Positions 24,700-32,155 of a stretch of 32,974 nt of DNA are shown piece by piece. Under the pieces are notes generated by a model. It ran no database searches and was not told where the DNA came from. It saw only the letters and a program-made list of their open reading frames with translations. The stretch covers positions 1-32,974 of the forward strand of contig JAWLGN010000020.1 in NCBI GenBank assembly GCA_041685075.1, in the 5' to 3' direction. The translations under genes and the position numbers were made by a program. Origin of the DNA: JAMCRM01 sp041685075 (GTDB taxonomy: Bacteria; Acidobacteriota; Terriglobia; Bryobacterales; Bryobacteraceae). Every line of letters begins with the position of its first letter. The first letter of the stretch is position 1.

Positions 24700-27402
24700 A
24701 TGACTGCATGGCTGCATTCCCTTTGGCTGAGGCTGCGGGCGGTGCGCGAGCGGCGGCGCCTGGAACGCGATCTCGAAGACGAGCTGGCCTTTCACCTGGC
24801 GATGAAGGAAGAACAGGCGCGCGCGGTGGGCGCGGATGAAGGCGAAGCGCGGCAGGCGGCGCGGCGGCGGCTCGGCAACGCCACCGCGCTCCGGGAGAGC
24901 CTGCGCGATGCGTGGACCTTCCCAACCATAGAGAGCGTGTGGCAGGACATGCGCCATGCCGCCAGGGCGCTTGCCAAGGCGCGCGGGTTTACCGCGGTCG
25001 CGGTGCTGTCGCTGGCGATCGGAATCGGGGCGAACACCGCTATTTTCACTGTCTTTCACGCGCTGTTTCTGCGGTCGCTGCCGGTGCAGAATCCCCAGGA
25101 GCTGCGGATCGTGAACTGGACCGGCAACGCCAGGGCCCTGAAGAGCCTGATCCGGTGGACCAGCGGCTACGGCTCCGGCGCGAAAGGCGTGCAAACCCAT
25201 AGTTCCTTCTCCATGGAAGCGTTCGAGGCGTTGGCGAAGCAGCCCGTACTTTCATCTATGGCCGGATTCGCCCCCATCACCCCCAACGTGTATGCGCGGT
25301 CGCGGGCGCTCCGGGCGCCGGGGCAACTCGTAACGGGCCGCTATTTCGAAACCCTGGGCGCGCGGGCGGCGCTGGGACGCGCGCTCTCGGCCGCGGACGA
25401 CTCGCCCGGCGCGCCCCCGGCCGCGGTGATCAGTTGGCGGCTGTACCAGAGGCTCTACGGCGGCGTGGCGGAGGCACTCGGCGCCGACATTCGCATCGAT
25501 AAGCAGCCCTTCACGGTGGTCGGCATTCTGCCCCCGGGTTTTCATGGGCTCTCGCCCGCCAATCCCGTAGATCTCTACGTGCCGATGGCTCACGCTACCC
25601 AAATCTCGAACTACCGCGTTCACGATTCAGGGTCTTGGTGGATGCAGGTCATCGGCAGAGCCGTCCCGGGGACTACCGACCCGGAGATCAAGGCGGGGCT
25701 GGACGTTGCGCTCGACGGCGTGGCGGCGGCACACGGCGTGAGCGATGGCCCAAAGGCGCTCATCATCAATGCCAGAACGGGCCTGGCGTTCTTCCAACGC
25801 CAGATGAGGGAGTTCCTGCTGGTGTTGCTGGCGATGGTGGCAATCCTTCTGCTGATCGCCTGCGCCAACCTGGCCACCCTGCTGCTGGCGCGGGGCAGCG
25901 CGCGGTCGCGGGAACTGGCCATCCGGCGCGCCCTCGGAGCGGGCGGCGCGCGCATCGCTCGCTACCTGCTCACCGAGAGCCTGCTGCTGGCGCTGGCGGG
26001 CGGCGCGCTCGGGCTGCTGTTGGCCTGGGCCGGCACGGGAGTGCTCACCCGCATGGTGTTCACGGACCCGGAAGATATGCCCGTTATCCGTCCGGACGCC
26101 ATGGCGCTGTTGTTTACGGGCGCGCTGTCGCTCATCACGGCGGTGCTGTTCGGCATGGCGCCGGCGTTTCGCGCCGCGCGGGTGCATCCGGCTGCCTGCA
26201 TGAAGCAGACCGGCGCGGATTCCGGAAGGCTACGCCAGCGGTTCGCCCGCGCGCTGGTGGTAGCGCAGGTGGCGGCGGCGGTGGTGCTGGTGGTGGGGGC
26301 GGGGTTGTTCGCCCGCACTCTCGTCAATCTCGGCCGCGTGGAACTCGGCTTCCGGCCGGATCACCTGTTGATGTTCCAGGTGGCGCCGGGTCTCAACGGC
26401 TATGAAGGGCCGCGCCTGGCGGATATCTACCGGCGCATTCAGGAGCGCGTCGCCGCTATTCCCGGCGTGCAGGCGGTGACGGCGGTGCAGCACCCGCTGC
26501 TGAGCGGCTGGATGTCGAATCGCACGCTCAACATCCCCGGCCAGCAGCCGAAGACGGGAGAGCGCTACAGCGCTTATACACACCTCGTCGGGGAGCGTTT
26601 CCTGACCGTGATGGGTACACCCATCCTGTTGGGCCGGGACCTCCAGGCATCCGACGACGCCAGTGCGCCGGCGGTGGCGGTTGTTAACTCCACCATGGCC
26701 CGGGAGATATTCGAGGGCAATCCCGTGGGCCGCGAGTTCTATCTCGCCCCCAAAACACCGATCCGCATCGTCGGGATGGCGGCCGATTCGAAGTACGACG
26801 ATATCCGCAACGACGTCCCGGCGACGATCTACCTGCCCTGGATGCAGCATCTCGAGGTTGCCTCCGGGTTGCACTTCCAATTACGAACATCGGTGGAGCC
26901 GTTATCACTCGCCCCGGCGGTGCTGCGCGCGGTGGCGGCTATCGACCCCACGCTGCCGGTTTCCGACATCCGCACGCAGCAGCAGCTCATCGAGCGCGCC
27001 ACCGCGCCCGAGCGTACCTTCGCCATGCTGGGCAGTTTCTTCAGCGGGGTTGCGATGCTGCTTGCCTGCATCGGGATCTACGGCGTGCTGGCCTATGCCG
27101 TGGCGCGGCGGACGGGCGAGTTCGGCATCCGGCTCGCGCTGGGCGCCACGCGCGGCCGTATCCGCTGGCTCGTTCTGCGAGGCACCCTGGCAATGATCCT
27201 CTGCGCCATCGTGATGGGGATTCCCGCGGCGCTTGCGTGCGTGAGGCTGATCGAAAGCCGGCTGTTCGGCGTCGAACCGGCCGATGCACTGACGCTCGCG
27301 GGTGCGGGTATCGCGATGGTTGCGGCGGCACTCGCGGCGGCGTGGATTCCCAGCGAGCGCGCGGCGCGCTCGGACCCGGCGGCATCGCTGCGCTGTGAGT
27401 AG
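24700..27402 (+). CDS. Acidobacterial duplicated orphan permease (MacB/FtsX-like)
   Basis: A 900-residue inner-membrane protein. An N-terminal charged helical prefix (about residues 1-85: RRRLERDLEDELAFHLAMK and QAARRRLGN) is followed by a first membrane helix (about 105-125, GFTAVAVLSLAIGIGANTAIF), a periplasmic MacB-type domain, a three-helix FtsX domain (about 365-490), a second periplasmic domain and a second FtsX domain (about 780-895). The two FtsX modules explain the 'duplicated' name. No ATP-binding subunit gene is adjacent, hence 'orphan'. Transport or mechanical function is unknown. The ATG at 24700 has GGAGG about ten bases upstream; the reading frame extends further upstream over padR in another frame and is not coding there. 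trpC begins 51 bases after the stop. Confidence 0.92.
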   Translation: MTAWLHSLWLRLRAVRERRRLERDLEDELAFHLAMKEEQARAVGADEGEARQAARRRLGNATALRESLRDAWTFPTIESVWQDMRHAARALAKARGFTAVAVLSLAIGIGANTAIFTVFHALFLRSLPVQNPQELRIVNWTGNARALKSLIRWTSGYGSGAKGVQTHSSFSMEAFEALAKQPVLSSMAGFAPITPNVYARSRALRAPGQLVTGRYFETLGARAALGRALSAADDSPGAPPAAVISWRLYQRLYGGVAEALGADIRIDKQPFTVVGILPPGFHGLSPANPVDLYVPMAHATQISNYRVHDSGSWWMQVIGRAVPGTTDPEIKAGLDVALDGVAAAHGVSDGPKALIINARTGLAFFQRQMREFLLVLLAMVAILLLIACANLATLLLARGSARSRELAIRRALGAGGARIARYLLTESLLLALAGGALGLLLAWAGTGVLTRMVFTDPEDMPVIRPDAMALLFTGALSLITAVLFGMAPAFRAARVHPAACMKQTGADSGRLRQRFARALVVAQVAAAVVLVVGAGLFARTLVNLGRVELGFRPDHLLMFQVAPGLNGYEGPRLADIYRRIQERVAAIPGVQAVTAVQHPLLSGWMSNRTLNIPGQQPKTGERYSAYTHLVGERFLTVMGTPILLGRDLQASDDASAPAVAVVNSTMAREIFEGNPVGREFYLAPKTPIRIVGMAADSKYDDIRNDVPATIYLPWMQHLEVASGLHFQLRTSVEPLSLAPAVLRAVAAIDPTLPVSDIRTQQQLIERATAPERTFAMLGSFFSGVAMLLACIGIYGVLAYAVARRTGEFGIRLALGATRGRIRWLVLRGTLAMILCAIVMGIPAALACVRLIESRLFGVEPADALTLAGAGIAMVAAALAAAWIPSERAARSDPAASLRCE

Positions 27403-27431
27403 CTGGCCAGCGTCACCCTCGCCGGGCGCTC

Positions 27432-27440
27432 TGCTACCAT
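27432..27440 (+). promoter_or_regulatory. Candidate extended -10 promoter of the trp-aro operon
   Basis: TGCTACCAT fits a TGn-extended -10 and lies 13 bases before the trpC TTG start. Only 51 bases separate the permease stop from trpC, leaving no room for a trp leader-peptide attenuator or T-box after this site. Confidence 0.4.
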
Positions 27441-27453
27441 TAAAGAAATACTC

Positions 27454-28242
27454 TTGATTGACACGGTTCCGGATATCCTGGCGCGCATTGTCGCAACGAA
27501 ACGAGCGGAACTCGCCCGCACCCTGCCCCTGTGCCCGCGCCTGGAGGAGGAAGCCGCAGCCGCCGTGGCCTCGCGCCGCGACTTCCGGGCCGCGCTCGCC
27601 GCGCGCGCCCCTGCGGTGATCGCGGAGATCAAGAAGGCCTCCCCGAGCAAGGGTTTGCTGGCGCGGGAATTCGATCCGCCGGCCATCGCCCGATGCTACG
27701 CCGAGGGGGGCGCGGCGGCGCTCTCGGTCCTTACCGATGAGCAGTACTTCCAGGGCAGCCTGGCGGACCTGCGCGCTGCCCGCGCGGCCGTGCCGCTGCC
27801 GGTGCTGCGGAAGGACTTTACCATTCATGAAGCGCAGATCGCGGAAGCCGCCGCCGCGGGCGCCGATGCCATTCTGCTGATTGCCGCGATTCTGGACGAG
27901 CACCAGATCCGCGACTTCCGCGAAGCGGCGGCGCGCTACCGCATGGCCGCGCTGGTGGAGGTGCACGAGGAGCGGGAACTCGACCTGGCCATCGCCGCGG
28001 GCGCCGATATCATCGGCGTAAACAATCGGAATCTCTCGACCTTTGAAGTGACGCTCGAAACCTCGCTGCGGCTGGCGCCGCGCATGCCTTCGAACGCCCT
28101 GCTGGTGGCCGAAAGCGGCATCCACTCGGCCGAGGACGTGCGCCGGCTGCGCGAGGCGGGCTACACGGCCTTTTTGGTTGGCGAACATCTCATGAAAGCG
28201 GGCGATCCCGCCTCCGCCCTGCGGGAACTGGTGGCGGCATGA
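27454..28242 (+). CDS. trpC: Indole-3-glycerol phosphate synthase
   Basis: Closes the indole ring of tryptophan by converting CdRP to indole-3-glycerol phosphate. It is a single-domain TIM barrel of 262 residues, not fused to TrpF. The catalytic segment VIAEIKKASPSKG is at 55-67 (E58, K60), VLRKDF at 118-123 (K120), LVEVH at 167-171 (E169), with GVNNRNL and AESGI following. The start is TTG 27454: no in-frame ATG or GTG exists near the conserved N-terminal helix ILARIVATKRAEL. Its TGA overlaps the trpF ATG by four bases (ATGA). This is the first gene of a seven-gene tightly overlapped operon, and trpE, trpG and trpD are not in the window. Confidence 0.96.
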   Translation: MIDTVPDILARIVATKRAELARTLPLCPRLEEEAAAAVASRRDFRAALAARAPAVIAEIKKASPSKGLLAREFDPPAIARCYAEGGAAALSVLTDEQYFQGSLADLRAARAAVPLPVLRKDFTIHEAQIAEAAAAGADAILLIAAILDEHQIRDFREAAARYRMAALVEVHEERELDLAIAAGADIIGVNNRNLSTFEVTLETSLRLAPRMPSNALLVAESGIHSAEDVRRLREAGYTAFLVGEHLMKAGDPASALRELVAA

Positions 28243-28835
28243 TCGTAAAAATCTGCGGGATTACGAATTTGCAGGACGCACGGGCGGCGGTGGATGGCGG
28301 CGCTGCGGCGCTGGGTTTCATCTTCTGGCCGCACAGCCCGCGCTACATCGAGCCGGAGCGCGCGGCCGAAATCATCGCCGCGCTCCCGGCGCACATCTGG
28401 AAGGTGGGGGTCTTCGTCGACCAGCCGGATGCCGCTGACCTGGCACGCACAGCAGGTGTGGATATCGTGCAGTTGCACGGCAACGAGGCGCCCGCCGACT
28501 TCCCCGAGGGCTTCCGCATCTGGAAGGCCGCGCGCGTGGTGCCGGGCTTCGACCTGGAGTGTTGGGAGGAGTGTCCGGCCGAAGCGCTGCTGCTCGACGG
28601 TCCCGCCGGCTCGCTCTACGGCGGCGCCGGCACGGTCTTCGACTGGCGCGTGGCGCGCGGTGCTGCCAAGAAGATTGTGCTGGCCGGGGGGCTGGACGCC
28701 GCCAATGTCCGGGCCGCCATCGAAGAGGCGCACCCCTGGGCCGTGGACGCCTGCTCGCGCATCGAGTGCGCGCCGGGCAGAAAAGACCGCCGCAAGCTGG
28801 CCGCGTTTCTCAAGGCGGCCCTGGAACCTTTATGA
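28239..28835 (+). CDS. trpF: Phosphoribosylanthranilate isomerase
   Basis: Catalyses the Amadori rearrangement of PRA to CdRP, the step before TrpC. The 198-residue TIM barrel has VKICGIT at residues 3-9 with the catalytic Cys at 6, LGFIFWPHSPR, VGVFVD, VQLHGNE and LLLDG (catalytic Asp), and LAGGLDAANV. These are all family hallmarks and none is altered. It overlaps trpC and trpB by four bases each (ATGA junctions), which implies translational coupling along the operon. In the pathway the order of use is TrpF then TrpC, the reverse of the gene order. Confidence 0.96.
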   Translation: MIVKICGITNLQDARAAVDGGAAALGFIFWPHSPRYIEPERAAEIIAALPAHIWKVGVFVDQPDAADLARTAGVDIVQLHGNEAPADFPEGFRIWKAARVVPGFDLECWEECPAEALLLDGPAGSLYGGAGTVFDWRVARGAAKKIVLAGGLDAANVRAAIEEAHPWAVDACSRIECAPGRKDRRKLAAFLKAALEPL

Positions 28836-30034
28836 ATCCCCGACTCCAGCCGGATGCCGCCGGCCACTTCGGTCCCTACGGCGGGCGGTATGTGCCCGAA
28901 GTGTTGATGGCGCCGCTCGAGGAACTCGAGCGCGCCTACCTGCTAGCCCGCCAGGACGCCGATTTTCAGGCCGAACTGGCCGCGCTGCTGCGCAACTACG
29001 CCGGCCGGCCCACCGCGCTCTACTACGCCCGCCGCTTGAGCGAAAGCCTGGGCGGCGCGCGCATCTGGTTCAAGCGCGAAGACCTGCTGCATACCGGCGC
29101 GCACAAGATCAACAACGCGCTCGGCCAGGCGCTGCTGGCGCGGCGCATGGGTAAGCGCCGCATCATCGCCGAAACCGGCGCCGGGCAGCACGGCGTGGCC
29201 ACCGCCACCATCTGCGCCTTGATGGGCTTCGAGTGCACCATCTACATGGGCGAGGAGGACATGCGGCGCCAGCGGCTGAACGTCTTTCGCATGCGCATGC
29301 TGGGCGCGACGGTCGAGCCCGTGGCCACAGGCAGCCGCACCCTCAAAGACGCCATCAGCGAGGCCATGCGCGACTGGGTCACCAACGTGGCCGACACCTA
29401 CTACCTGCTCGGCTCGGCGCTGGGTTCCCATCCCTACCCCATTATGGTGCGCGACTTCCAGAAGGTCATCGGGGAGGAAGCGCGCGCCCAGGTGCTGGAA
29501 GCCGAGGGCCGGCTGCCGGACGCGGTCTTCGCCTGCGTGGGCGGCGGCTCGAACGCCATCGGCATCTTCTACCCCTTCGTCGCCGACGAGGGCGTGCGGT
29601 TGATCGGGGTGGAAGCCGGGGGCCGCGGCACGCAACTGGGGGAACACGCGGCGCGCTTCCGCGGCGGCTCGCCCGGCGTGCTGCAAGGCGCTTACAGCTA
29701 CCTGTTGCAGGACGACGACGGCCAGATTGCCCTCACCCACTCGGTCTCCGCCGGGCTGGATTATGCGCTGGTGGGGCCCGAACACGCCTGGCTGCACGAC
29801 AATCACCGCGCCGAGTACACCGCCATCGGCGACGACGAGGCGCTGGCGGCGGCGCGCCAGTTGAGCCGCACCGAGGGACTGATCCCGGCGCTCGAATCGG
29901 CCCACGCGGCGGCGGAAGCCATCCGCCGGGCGCCCGAAGCGCGCGACCGGATCTTCCTCGTCAACCTTTCCGGGCGCGGCGATAAAGACATCGACATCTA
30001 CCGCGAGCATTTCAAGGAGATAGACCTGGCGTGA
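28832..30034 (+). CDS. trpB: Tryptophan synthase beta chain
   Basis: PLP enzyme that joins indole and serine to tryptophan in an alpha2beta2 complex with TrpA. It is 400 residues, the normal TrpB1 length. PLP is held by K92 in HTGAHKINNA (87-96); the ammonia/indole pocket segment ETGAGQHG and the phosphate loop GGGSNAIG are intact. The N-terminal FGPYGGRYVPE (13-23) is the typical start and supports the ATG at 28832. That ATG overlaps the trpF stop by four bases; the frame upstream of it lies over trpF and is not coding. The end overlaps trpA by four bases (GTGA), as expected for subunits made in equal amounts. Confidence 0.97.
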   Translation: MNPRLQPDAAGHFGPYGGRYVPEVLMAPLEELERAYLLARQDADFQAELAALLRNYAGRPTALYYARRLSESLGGARIWFKREDLLHTGAHKINNALGQALLARRMGKRRIIAETGAGQHGVATATICALMGFECTIYMGEEDMRRQRLNVFRMRMLGATVEPVATGSRTLKDAISEAMRDWVTNVADTYYLLGSALGSHPYPIMVRDFQKVIGEEARAQVLEAEGRLPDAVFACVGGGSNAIGIFYPFVADEGVRLIGVEAGGRGTQLGEHAARFRGGSPGVLQGAYSYLLQDDDGQIALTHSVSAGLDYALVGPEHAWLHDNHRAEYTAIGDDEALAAARQLSRTEGLIPALESAHAAAEAIRRAPEARDRIFLVNLSGRGDKDIDIYREHFKEIDLA

Positions 30035-30837
30035 CCCGCATCGGCCGGCTTTTCGAAACTCTGCGCGGCGATGGGCGCAAGGCGCTGGTTGCCTACATCA
30101 CCGCCGGCGATCCCTCGCCCGACCGCACCCCTTCGCTGATCGAGGCGCTGGAGCGCGGCGGCGCCGACCTGATTGAACTGGGGGTGCCTTTCTCGGACCC
30201 TGTGGCCGACGGCCCCGTGATCCAACTGGCGGGCCAGCGCGCGCTCGCCGCCGGCGCCACGCTGCGCGGCGTGCTCGATATCGCCTGCCGCGTCCGCGCC
30301 CGTTCCGAGATTCCCATCCTGCTCTTTACCTACCTCAATCCCGTGTTGAAGTACGGGCTGGAGGCGCTGGCTCGTGATGCCGCCGAGGCCGGCATCGACG
30401 GCTGCCTGCTCATCGACGCCAGCGTGGAAGAGGCGGAGCGGTACGTGGAGGTCATGCGCCGGCACCGGCTCGACACGGTGTTTCTGGCCGCCCCCACCAG
30501 CACCGAGCGCCGCTTGAAGCTGGTGGCGGAGTACTCCAGCGGTTTCGTCTACCTGGTTTCGCGCACCGGCGTCACCGGCCAGCGCGAGTCGCTTTCAGCC
30601 GCGGTGAAGCCACTGGTGGCGGCCATGCGCGCCGTGACGGACCTGCCGCTGGCGGTGGGTTTCGGCGTCTCCCGCCGGGAGCACGTGGCGGAGTTGGGGC
30701 GGCACGTCGAGGGCGTGGCGGTGGGCAGCGCGCTGGTGGACCTGATCGCCCGCCATGCCGGCGACCCTACGCTCGAAACGCGCCTGGAGGCCTTCACCCG
30801 CGAACTGAAAAGCGGATTCGAGGAGACCTCGCCGTGA
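30031..30837 (+). CDS. trpA: Tryptophan synthase alpha chain
   Basis: Splits indole-3-glycerol phosphate to indole and glyceraldehyde 3-phosphate, passing indole to TrpB through the complex tunnel. The TIM barrel of 268 residues has the catalytic pair E49 and D60 in LIELGVPFSDPVADGPVIQ, at the same numbers as the Salmonella enzyme. SRTGVTGQR (the phosphate-side loop) and the VGFGVSRREH segment are present. The start is GTG, overlapping the trpB stop (GTGA); an ATG alternative would remove conserved N-terminal residues. The TGA overlaps the GTG of the chorismate mutase gene in the same way. Confidence 0.96.
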   Translation: MTRIGRLFETLRGDGRKALVAYITAGDPSPDRTPSLIEALERGGADLIELGVPFSDPVADGPVIQLAGQRALAAGATLRGVLDIACRVRARSEIPILLFTYLNPVLKYGLEALARDAAEAGIDGCLLIDASVEEAERYVEVMRRHRLDTVFLAAPTSTERRLKLVAEYSSGFVYLVSRTGVTGQRESLSAAVKPLVAAMRAVTDLPLAVGFGVSRREHVAELGRHVEGVAVGSALVDLIARHAGDPTLETRLEAFTRELKSGFEETSP

Positions 30838-31145
30838 CTCGCGAAGCCGCGCTCAAGGCCCTGGCCGCCTGCCGCGAGCGGGTGGACGAAGTGGACCGCG
30901 CCATGGTCGAGTTGCTCAATGAGCGCACCCGCGTGGTGGAGGAGATCGGCCGCGTCAAGCGCGAAGCCAACATGCCGATCTACGAGCCGCGGCGCGAGGA
31001 CGAGGTGTTCCGCAACGTGACCGGGCACAACTCCGGCCCGCTCACCGCCGATGCCGTGAAACGCATCTTCGAGCGCATCATCGACGAAATGCGCAAGGTG
31101 CAGCGGCTGCGCATGGAGGCGCAGCCGGACGGAGACAGGAAATGA
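30834..31145 (+). CDS. aroQ: Chorismate mutase, AroQ class
   Basis: Converts chorismate to prephenate for phenylalanine and tyrosine. A 103-residue all-helical protein, one AroQ domain without a dehydratase or dehydrogenase fusion. By alignment with the E. coli domain the active-site residues are R14, R31, K42, E51, R54, E55 and Q90, all present apart from Glu for Asp at position 51. The start is GTG, overlapping trpA (GTGA), and the end overlaps the DAHP synthase ATG (ATGA). In some bacteria this domain is fused to the same type of DAHP synthase; here the two are separate genes with a four-base overlap. The proteins may form a complex, but this is only inferred. Confidence 0.92.
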   Translation: MTREAALKALAACRERVDEVDRAMVELLNERTRVVEEIGRVKREANMPIYEPRREDEVFRNVTGHNSGPLTADAVKRIFERIIDEMRKVQRLRMEAQPDGDRK

Positions 31146-32155
31146 TTGTCGTTATGCAGGAGGGGGCCGGCGAGCCCCAGATACAGGCCGTCATCGACCG
31201 CATGGTGGAACTGGGCTTTGATGTTCACCGTTCCACCGGTGTGATTCACACCGTCTTGGGCGGCGTGGGCGGCCGCGGGGATATCGACCTCGCCATCTTC
31301 GAAGTGATGGAGGGGGTCAAAGACGCGCGGCGCATCGCCTCGCCCTACAAGTTGGCCAGCCGATCGTTCCGTCCCGGAGGTACGGTTGTCAAAATCCGGG
31401 ATGTCGAGATCGGCGGGGGCCGGGTGGTGGTGATGGCGGGCCCGTGCAGCGTGGAAAGCCGCGAGCAGATCGACACCACCGCCGAGATCGTGGCCCGCGC
31501 CGGAGCGCGCGTCATTCGCGGCGGCGCCTTCAAGCCGCGCAGCTCTCCCTATGCTTTCCAGGGACTCGGGGAAGAGGGCCTCCAACTGCTGCGCTGCGCC
31601 GCCGACCGGCACGGCCTCCTGGTGGTGAGCGAGGTGATGGACCACACCCAGATCCCGCTGCTCTCCCGCTACAGCGACATCCTCCAGGTTGGGGCGCGCA
31701 ACATGCAGAACTTCAACCTGCTGCGCGAACTGGGTCACGCCCGCAAGCCGGTGCTGCTCAAGCGCGGTATCTCGGCCACCGTGGAAGAGATGCTGCTCTC
31801 GGCCGAATACATCATGTCCGGCGGCAACTACGACATCATCCTGTGCGAGCGCGGCATCCGCACGTTCGAGACCTACACCCGCAACACCATGGACATCTCC
31901 GCCATCCCCGTGGTGAAGAAGCTTTCGCACTTGCCTATCGTGGCGGATCCCTCGCACGCCACCGGCCGGCGCAACAAGGTGGCTCCCATGGCGCTTGCCG
32001 CGGTGGCGGCGGGCGCCGATGGATTGCTGGTGGAAGTGCATCCGGACCCCGACCGCGCCCTCTCCGATGGCGCGCAATCGCTGGGGCCGGACCAGTTCAT
32101 CGAGATGATGCGGCAGTTGCGGATGATCGCCCAGGCCGTGGACCGCAGCCTCTGA
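31142..32155 (+). CDS. aroF: 3-Deoxy-7-phosphoheptulonate (DAHP) synthase, type I-beta
   Basis: Joins PEP and erythrose 4-phosphate, the first step of the shikimate pathway. Of 337 residues, about 1-75 form the ferredoxin-like N-terminal regulatory domain seen in Thermotoga-type enzymes, which usually gives feedback control by Phe or Tyr. The barrel follows with AGPCSVES (about 99-106), FKPRSSPYAFQGLG, QVGARNMQN, KRGISATVEEML, ERGIRTFETYTRNTMD and DPSHATGRR, covering the metal and substrate sites. The ATG overlaps the aroQ stop by four bases. Its own stop shares one base with the tyrA ATG (TGATG). The symbol aroF is used in the general sense for this isozyme class. Confidence 0.95.
   Translation: MIVVMQEGAGEPQIQAVIDRMVELGFDVHRSTGVIHTVLGGVGGRGDIDLAIFEVMEGVKDARRIASPYKLASRSFRPGGTVVKIRDVEIGGGRVVVMAGPCSVESREQIDTTAEIVARAGARVIRGGAFKPRSSPYAFQGLGEEGLQLLRCAADRHGLLVVSEVMDHTQIPLLSRYSDILQVGARNMQNFNLLRELGHARKPVLLKRGISATVEEMLLSAEYIMSGGNYDIILCERGIRTFETYTRNTMDISAIPVVKKLSHLPIVADPSHATGRRNKVAPMALAAVAAGADGLLVEVHPDPDRALSDGAQSLGPDQFIEMMRQLRMIAQAVDRSL

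Noticed and set aside
27402..27411. Perfect palindrome GCTGGCCAGC after the permease stop
   Set aside because: It has no loop and no T-run, and a 10-bp GC-rich palindrome is easily found by chance in such DNA.
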